A stretch of 64,000 nt of DNA, taken from NCBI GenBank assembly GCA_026724425.1, contig JAIUCV010000349.1, positions 434,001-498,000 on the forward strand, in the 5' to 3' direction. The stretch's first letter is position 1. The number at the start of each line of letters is the position of its first letter. The translations under genes and the position numbers were made by a program. The notes below the pieces were generated by a model that saw nothing but the letters and a program-made list of their open reading frames with translations, ran no database searches and was not told the origin of the DNA. This DNA comes from Erythrophleum ivorense. Its lineage: Eukaryota; Streptophyta; Magnoliopsida; Fabales; Fabaceae. Shown piece by piece: positions 58,184-64,000 of this stretch.

Positions 58184-58430
58184 TACTACTAAAATATAGG
58201 ATACGCTAACGCACATTCGTTAGTAATTTTTTTAAAATCGCCAAATTATAAACTTTTATTAGTGGTTATAAATAAAATCACTAATAAAATAAGTAAATAT
58301 AGTTGGCAGTTTTTAAAAAATAGCCAATTATATTATTATAGTTGGCGGTTTTATACAAACAGCTAACTATAAACTCATATAGTTGGCGGAGCCTTTTAAA
58401 CCACCAATTGAAATCGTTAACTACATTAAT
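58184..58430. mobile_element. CACTA-like subterminal region, truncated
   Basis: Starts with TTACTACTAAAATATAGG, similar to a worn CACTACTAGAAAATA terminus. It is filled with alternating dyads: TATAGTTGGCAGTTTTTAAA, TAGCCAATTATATTATTATA, TATAGTTGGCGGTTTTA, CAGCTAACTATAAA and TATAGTTGGCGGAG. It abuts the Athila protease at about 58432; the other transposon end is not seen in the window. Confidence 0.6.
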
Positions 58431-58431
58431 T

Positions 58432-59061
58432 GTTTTTCTAAAAATATTTAAAGAAACTAATGTTATTATTCAATTAGCCGATAAGTCTAATGCATATCCA
58501 AAAGAGGTCTTAGAAGATATTTTAATACAAGTTAATCAGCCAGTCTTTCTGGTTGATTTTTATATTTTAGATATGGAAAATGACCATTCTTCTAACTCAA
58601 TACCAATTTTGCTAGAAAGACCATTTTTGAAAATATCAAAGACAAAAATAGATGCTGCAAAAGGCACATTAACTATGGAATTTGATAGAGAAGTAATAAG
58701 ATTCAATATATATGATGCCATGAGATATCCTATTGATGTTAATTCTGTTTTTGTAGTTAATGTTATTGACTCATTGACATAGTAGGTTTTTGAGCTAACA
58801 TGCGAAGAAAAATTGCAGCTAGTAATCAATGATAGTTTTGATCATAAAAAGTTAGAATCTTTTAACAAGAAATTTATTAATGAAGAATTGAAGGAATCAA
58901 TTTTTGAGTTGAAATCATTGAAAACTATCAGGTATAATGTTTCTTATATTGATATTCCATTATCTCATAACAAGCTACTTCCATCTGTTTTGCAGGCACT
59001 TAAATTAGAACTAAAAAAGTTGCCAGGTCATTTAAAATATGCCTATTTGGGAGATAACTAA
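58432..59061 (+). pseudogene. Athila protease region and linker
   Basis: The first ORF reads FKETNVIIQLADKSNAYPKE, VLEDILIQVNQPVFLVDFYI, LDMENDHSSNSIPILLERPF and LKISKTKIDAAKGTLTMEFD, ending VNVIDSLT-stop at 58782. This is the aspartic-protease-like segment of Athila pol, with the flap-side motif ILGRPFL present as LLERPFL. A second ORF (58813-59061) carries the linker toward RT: LELKKLPGHLKYAYLGDN, matching LKPLPEHLKYAYLGEN of the family. The start codon of the first ORF (58342) lies in the neighbouring CACTA-like DNA and is fortuitous. Confidence 0.88.
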
Positions 59062-59970
59062 AACTTGCCAGTGATAATCTCCAACAAACTAACTCCTTTA
59101 GAATAAGAAAGGCTGAATAGAGTCCTCAAGGAATACAAAGAAGCTATTAGGTGAATAACAATGGATATAAAAGGCATAAGCCCTTCCATGTGCATGCATC
59201 GCATCCTATTGGAAAAAGGCTATAAACTTTCAAGGGAAGCTCAACACTGTCTTAACCCATTAATAATGGAAGTAGTCAAAAAGGAGATTTTGAAGCTACT
59301 TAATGTTGGTATAATTTTTTCAATTTCTGACAATAAATAAGTAAGCCTAATTCAGGAAGTACCTAAAAAAACTAGCTTCACAGTAGTTAAGAATGATAAT
59401 GGTGAGTTAGTTTCAACTTGTGTGCAAAATGAATGGAGAGTTTGTGTAGATTATAGGAAGCTAAATGCTTCAACTAGAAAAGATCACTTTCCATTGCCTT
59501 TCATTGATCAAATGCTTGAAAGATTAGCTGGTTGTTCTCATTATTGCTGTTTAGATAGTTTTTCAAGTTTTAATCAAATTCCTATGGCACCCAAAGATCA
59601 AGAGAAAACAACATTCACATGCCCCTTTAGTACCTTTGCTTACCGTCACATGCCATTTGGTTTGTGCAATGCTCCAGCAACATTTCAAATATGTATAGTT
59701 AGTATTGTTCAGACTATGTGAAAAATATTATAGAAGTATTCATAGATGATTTTACTGTTTATGAAATTCATTTGATGACTGTTTGGAAATTTTGACTAAA
59801 GTGCTTAAATGATGCATTGAAACTAATCTAGTGCTTAATTATGAAAAATGTCATTTTATGGTTGATCAAGGATTAATACTAGGCCATATAGTATCTTTAA
59901 GGGGAATAGAAATTGATAAGTCAAAGATTGATTTAATTATATCCTTACCTTACCCTACATTAGTGTGAGA
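59062..59970 (+). pseudogene. Athila reverse transcriptase
   Basis: Reads MDIKGISPSMCMHRILLEKG, KKEILKLLNVGIIFSISDNK, a stop at 59338, then WRVCVDYRKLNASTRKDHFP, LPFIDQMLERLAG, DQEKTTFTCPFSTFAYRHMP and FGLCNAPATFQICI. The catalytic region IEVFIDDFTV (F-I-DD) at about 59731 is in a different frame from the block before it, so a frameshift falls near 59715. TNLVLNYEKCHFMVDQGLIL and GHIVSLRGIEIDKSKID follow. It could not be translated whole. Confidence 0.9.
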
Positions 59971-60540
59971 ATTGCGTTCTTTCATTGGTCATGCAAGTTT
60001 TTACCAAAGGTTTATAAAGGATTTCTCAAAGATCTCTCATCCTCTTTGCAAGTTGTTGCAAAAATATGTCCCTTTTGATTTTGATGAGAATTACAAAAAG
60101 GCATTTGACCAGTTGAAAGAGTTACTGACTTCAGCTCCTATCATTCAACCACCAAATTGGGAGTACCCTTTTAAAATTATGTGTGATGCCAGCAATTATG
60201 AAGTAGGAGCAGTACTTAGTCAAAGGATTGGAAAGAATGTTCATGCTATATATTATGCCTCAAGGACACTTGATAGTGCTCAGAGAAATTATTCTACAAT
60301 AGAGAAGGAGCTATTTGCTATAGTGTTTACTTTAGAAAAATTTTGATCATATTTATTGTGCATTAAAGTTATTATTTTTTCAGACCATGCAACTCTAAAA
60401 TATTTGCTTGGCAAAAATGAAGTTAAACCCCATTTGATAAGATGGATTATACTATTGTAAGAATTTGACATAAAGATTCAGGATAAGAAAGGAGCAGAAA
60501 ATTCGGTTGCAGATAATTTGAGCTGACTAGTACTCAATGA
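59971..60540 (+). pseudogene. Athila RNase H
   Basis: Connection segment and RNase H: RSFIGHASFYQRFIKDFSKI, HPLCKLLQKYVPFDFDENYK, APIIQPPNWEYPF, then KIMCDASNYEVGAVLSQ (first Asp), IYYASRTLDSAQRNYSTIEK with ELFAIVFTLEKF (Glu), a TGA at 60344, then VIIFSDHATLKYLLGKNEVK (Asp) and KGAENSVADNLS-stop (last Asp). All four catalytic acids are present; stops at 60344, 60458 and 60523 disable it. Confidence 0.9.
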
Positions 60541-61852
60541 GGAGGCTAGACCACTTCAAGATGTATTCCCAAATGAGCATCTCTTTGAGGTTAAAAATTC
60601 AACACCATGGTATGCTGATATAGTAAATTATTTGATTACTAGAACACTCCCTAATGATTTGACTAAGGCATAAAAAGATAAAATCAAAAGTAAGTCTAAA
60701 TATTATGTATGGGAAGACCCATATTTATGGAAACATTATTATGACCAAATAATTCGTAAGTGTGTTTCTGAAATTGAAATTTCATCAATCCTAGAATTTT
60801 GTCATTCATATGCATGTAGTGGACACTTTTGCCCAAAAAAAACAGCACAAAAAGTCTCAGAATGTGGATTATATTGGCTAAATTTGTTTTGTGACTCATA
60901 CTTGTTTTGTAAAGCATGTGATAATTACTAAAGGAATGGTAGTTTAAGTCATAAAGATTAAATGCCATTGAACCCAATTTTAGTATGTGAAATTTTTTAT
61001 ATATGGGGAATTAATTTTATAGGGTCTTTTCCATCTTCTTTTCGTAACTCTTATATTCTTTTAGTTGTTGATTATGTTTCAAAATCGGTGGAAGCAAAAG
61101 CCACTAGATCTAATGATGCTAAAACTATGGTTAGTTTTGTCAAGAGTCATATTTTTACCAAGTATGGAGTACCTAAAGCAATAATTAGTGACCGAGGCTC
61201 TTACTTCTGCAACCATGTAGTTGAAAGTTTGTTAAAAAAATATAATGTGACTTATAGAATTTCAACAGCCTATCATCCATAGACAAGTGGTCAAGCAGAG
61301 ATGTCTAATAAGGAGATTAAATTGATTCTTGAAAAGACTATCAATCCAAACAAAAAAGATTGGAGCACTAAAGTAGATGATGCTCTCTAGGCGTACAGAA
61401 CTGCATATAAAACTCCTATCAGTAAACCTCTATATCGCCTATTTTTTGGTAAACCCTGCCACATTCCTATAGAATTGGAGTATAAGGCCTATTGGACTAT
61501 TAAACAGTGCAATATGAACATGGATAAGGTAGGTGTACATAGGAAGTTATAGTTGCAAGAACTTGACGAGATAAGAAATGAGTCCTATGAAAATTCTAGA
61601 ATATATAAAGAGAAGACCAAGCTTTATCATGATAAACATATTTCTAGAAAGAATTTTGAAATTAGTCAAAAAGTTCTTTTATTTCATTCTAAACTTAAAC
61701 TCTTCCTTGAAAAATTAAAGTCTCGTTGGGTTGGACCATTTGTTGTCATTAAGGTGTTTCCTTATGGTGCAATTGAAATTTATAGCCTTCACACTAATAA
61801 AATATTTAAGGTTAATGAACACTGTCTAAAACCTTACTATAAAGGATTTTAA
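60541..61852 (+). pseudogene. Athila integrase
   Basis: Zinc-binding segment ILEFCHSYACSGHFCPKKTA ... LFCKACDNY (H-x-H ... C-x-x-C). Core: EIFYIWGINFIGSFPSS, where the first catalytic Asp of WGIDFMGPFP is Asn; IISDRGSYFCNHV keeps the second Asp; TSGQAEMSNKEIKLILEKT keeps the Glu. A stop replaces Gln in YHPQTSGQ (61280). The C-terminal part has YRTAYKTPISKPLYRLFFGK, CHIPIELEYKAYWTIKQCN and, after a stop, QELDEIRNESYENSRIYKEK, SRWVGPFVVIKVFPYGAIEI and KVNEHCLKPYYKGF, ending at 61852. Dead by stops and by active-site loss. Confidence 0.92.
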
Positions 61853-63270
61853 GTGAACAACTTAAAAATAATTGAACTGCAACTCCTAATTTATGGAAAT
61901 TGAGTAATGAGGCATTTTGTCTGGCCATAGACATTAAATAGAGGCACTTATGGAAGGCAACCCACCATTAAAGACAAAATCCAAAAAAATGAAAACAAAA
62001 AAAAATAATCTTTTTAGTTTTATTTTATTTTTTGTTTTATTTAAGAAGTCCAACATATTCCAAGTAATGTCTCTCTTCTTTATTTAATTTGTTATCCTTT
62101 TTATTTTGAGTAAAAGTTACTACTCTTCCCCTTTAGACTTGTTACAAGTAAGCTATGGGAAGCTCTATGGATATCTAACTGCAACAAAGCCATTTGTAAA
62201 CTAGGGAAGTCTCAGTTCCCTCTTCTCTTTACCTTATATGACTATAACACTGAGGACAGTGTTGATTTTAAGTGTGAGGGAGGGGTTCAGTTGATTTTTA
62301 TAGTTATAATTGCTACTCATTTTGGTAACTATATTGAATTAGAGAGAATTTTAATGATTTTTGAAAAAAATAATAATTTTTTTCATTACTATTTCTTATT
62401 ATTCTCCTATTTTAATAAGTTAGTTATTATTTATAAATTTCTAAGTCATTTAATTTTGAAATTAAGTGGTAAAGCAATTAACCCATAAGTCATGAGCATA
62501 ACTCAAGAACTTAATTTGAGCACTATTGTCTGATTATGTGCCATATGAATGAGTAGTTAAGTAGAAAGGGTGCTTATTATATATTTATCTTTAAATTTAT
62601 ATGTTCAAATCAATTTTTGCATACTCAATACTGTTAAAGTAAAAATATGATTCAGAGCACCAAAACAAAAAAAAAAGAAAAGAAAGTGAGATAATTCCCA
62701 CTTCGCTATTTTAAGTTGTACTTAGTAACTGGGGGTCTTCATCATTAATGTTGACACTTGCGTCAAATGGTGCAGTTAAGGCTATGAGTATGCAAAGCAT
62801 CTTGGTGTAGTAGGTTATGTGAGCTTGAGTAACTGAACCTTTGTATCACCAATATAAAGGTTCGCATCAAAAGAGCCTATAATGGCCCAAGAAAAAGACT
62901 AAAAATATCTATAAGTAAAAATAATAATAATTTACCTCCACTCAATGAAAACAAAAAAAAAATTATAAGTGTGGAGGTGCTAAATAATTGTAATGATTTT
63001 TATTGTACAGTTTGTGTATACATAATTGATTGGGGCATTGTAAATTTTTAGATAAATATTGTAATTTTACTGTTTGCATTGATCACACTTTAGAGATGTA
63101 CACAGACACATTATAGTTACTTGATAATTGTAAGTGATGAGTGGGTGAAAACTGAACTGCAATTTTCTAATAACTTATCTATTTATTTATAACAACTTAT
63201 TATTAATAAAGAGTATAAGAAATAGTGTCTTCTCATTGAGCCAAGTGATAAAATCTCTAACTCTAATATA
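61853..63270 (+). other. Athila 3' non-coding region with internal purine-rich motif
   Basis: About 1.4 kb without coding content, as in other Athila elements between pol and the 3' LTR. Around 62258-62285 GTTGATTTTAAGTGTGAGGG with AGGGG resembles the purine-rich string often found here in Athila-like elements. Confidence 0.65.
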
Positions 63271-63290
63271 ATTGCTTGAGGACAAGCAAT
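63271..63290 (+). other. Stem-loop just upstream of the Athila PPT
   Basis: ATTGCTTGAGGACAAGCAAT: a 7-bp perfect stem with a GAGGAC loop, 10 bases before the purine-rich tract. I recall the same TTGCTTGAGGACAAGCAA string next to the PPT in many plant gypsy elements. Confidence 0.7.
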
Positions 63291-63297
63291 GATTTAA

Positions 63298-63310
63298 GTA
63301 TGGTGGAATT
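63298..63310 (+). other. Athila polypurine tract (degenerate)
   Basis: GTATGGTGGAATT (63298-63310) immediately precedes the LTR start TGATAAG. It fits the GTGTGGGGGAATT-type PPT of related elements with two substitutions. Confidence 0.65.
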
Positions 63311-64000
63311 TGATAAGTACATTTTACATACTTAAATAGATATAATTTCGAGATTAAAAGTAATATAAATTTTAAATATTATATAGATAATAAGCTAATT
63401 CTATATATATATCTCTTTTATAGTTAGTTAGAGAAAATAAAAAGAATTATGTTATATAGTTTATTCATATTCTATTTTTTATATTTGTGCAGAAAGAAAA
63501 TAAAGATGTGACAAAGAAGACTTATCTATATTCTCTTTTGAGATTTTAAAAAGAATATAAAGAGATAAGGCAAAGAAGGCCTATAAAAGCAGAGGTCGAG
63601 GGCGTACAAAGAACAACTCAAATTCAAGATTTATTCTTATTCCTCTCTTCCCATATATTGTCTTCATCTTCTTTTTCTTTTTACCTTTTTACAAATTTAT
63701 GTAGAATTTTTTTAAGTTCTTTAAAGCCATTAGTGGCTAATTTTTTTTTGGTTTCCTAATCAATGTTATTGAGGGTCTGACTCAATGAATAATTTGTGAG
63801 AGCTTTGGTTTATTTGTTTTTCTCTTCTTGAATATTAAAATATTTTTTATTTTTATGACATTATTATTCAATTAATTTAAATTGGTACCTTATTTTAATT
63901 GAATAATTAATGCTATTTGAATTTGTGAATCTGTAATTGTTTATTAGATTCAGTAGAGTAGCAATTCAATATTTTCGATAAATCAAAATTGTCTTTGTGT
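63311..64000 (+). repeat. Athila 3' LTR, partial
   Basis: Begins TGATAAGTACATTTTACATA right after the PPT. The first 690 bases are in the window. No second copy is present to confirm it. CTATAAAAGC at about 63581 is a likely TATA element of the LTR promoter. Confidence 0.75.

Larger units (their letters stand above)
58432..64000 (+). mobile_element. Athila-type Ty3/gypsy element, 5'-truncated, running off the window
   Basis: Order PR, RT, RNase H, integrase, a long 3' non-coding region, PPT and LTR start, with wording typical of the Athila lineage (QLADKSNAYPKEVLED, NASTRKDHFPLPFIDQMLER, PIIQPPNWEYPFKIMCDASN). Gag and the 5' LTR are missing, the element starting inside protease next to a CACTA-like end. 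Stops and frameshifts occur in every domain. The 3' LTR begins at 63311 and is cut by the window end, so its length and any target duplication are unknown. Confidence 0.92.

Noticed and set aside
58342..58431. Start of the ORF leading into the Athila protease
   Set aside because: These codons come from the CACTA-like subterminal DNA fused by insertion or truncation, not from a real protein.
1..64000. CRISPR arrays, tRNA or rRNA genes, bacterial operons
   Set aside because: No regular spacer array, no clear tRNA cloverleaf and no rRNA similarity noticed by eye; introns and retroelements identify plant nuclear DNA. A tRNA search program would be needed to exclude a degenerate tRNA.

Overview
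This is plant nuclear DNA, most likely from a woody eudicot: it is AT-rich, intron-bearing, and crowded with Ty1/copia, Ty3/gypsy (Athila- and Tekay-like), CACTA and Mutator-like elements. I cannot name the species. Only one gene looks intact: a four-exon ROP-interactive CRIB protein gene (RIC10/RIC11-like) at 52014-55616 on the + strand. Everything else that codes is transposon sequence or broken host genes.

Layout. 180-1175 is a decayed Mutator-like transposase. 3014-9070 is a nearly complete Ty1/copia element (copia-1) with 189-bp LTRs, PBS and PPT; a 1.4-kb solo LTR (3511-4925, target duplication GTGCA) interrupts its gag. 10308-25575 is a pectin methylesterase pseudogene (PME-A). Its exon 1 (10367-11340) and exon 2 (24850-25575) are now 13.5 kb apart, because the intron holds a CACTA-type element (11684-22910) with a second CACTA element (about 12477-20345) nested inside. 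A piece of a WVD2/WDL (TPX2-family) gene lies in the outer element. 22911-24400 looks like a degenerate LTR. 27905-29430 is a partial auxin response factor pseudogene of the miR160-regulated ARF10/16/18 clade, with a decayed miR160 site. 30328-39050 is a complete minus-strand copia element (copia-3, target duplication GGAAC), itself split by a 3757-bp LTR-type insertion (32474-36230, target duplication TGTTG). 39066-42725 is a second PME pseudogene (PME-B), carrying a 423-bp tandem duplication, a MITE-like insertion and a 590-bp antisense retroposed insert with a 16-bp target duplication. 44400-49214 is a copia relic (copia-2) of the copia-3 family, broken by further insertions. After the RIC gene, 58184-58430 is a CACTA-like end, and 58432 to the window end is a 5'-truncated Athila-type gypsy element with PR, RT, RNase H, integrase and the start of its 3' LTR.

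The pieces do not form a functional system. The window reads as successive insertions into a former PME/ARF gene neighbourhood, with a single conserved gene (RIC) in an island of low repeat content. Relative ages can be read from nesting and LTR divergence: copia-3 LTRs differ at about 25 of 254 aligned positions by eye, copia-1 LTRs at 8 of 189, so copia-1 is the younger. I found no tRNA, rRNA, CRISPR or bacterial-type features, and no convincing new biological system. The most useful leads are the conserved palindrome clusters inside LTR-like sequences, the captured WDL fragment, the decayed miR160 site, and the unidentified retroposed insert.
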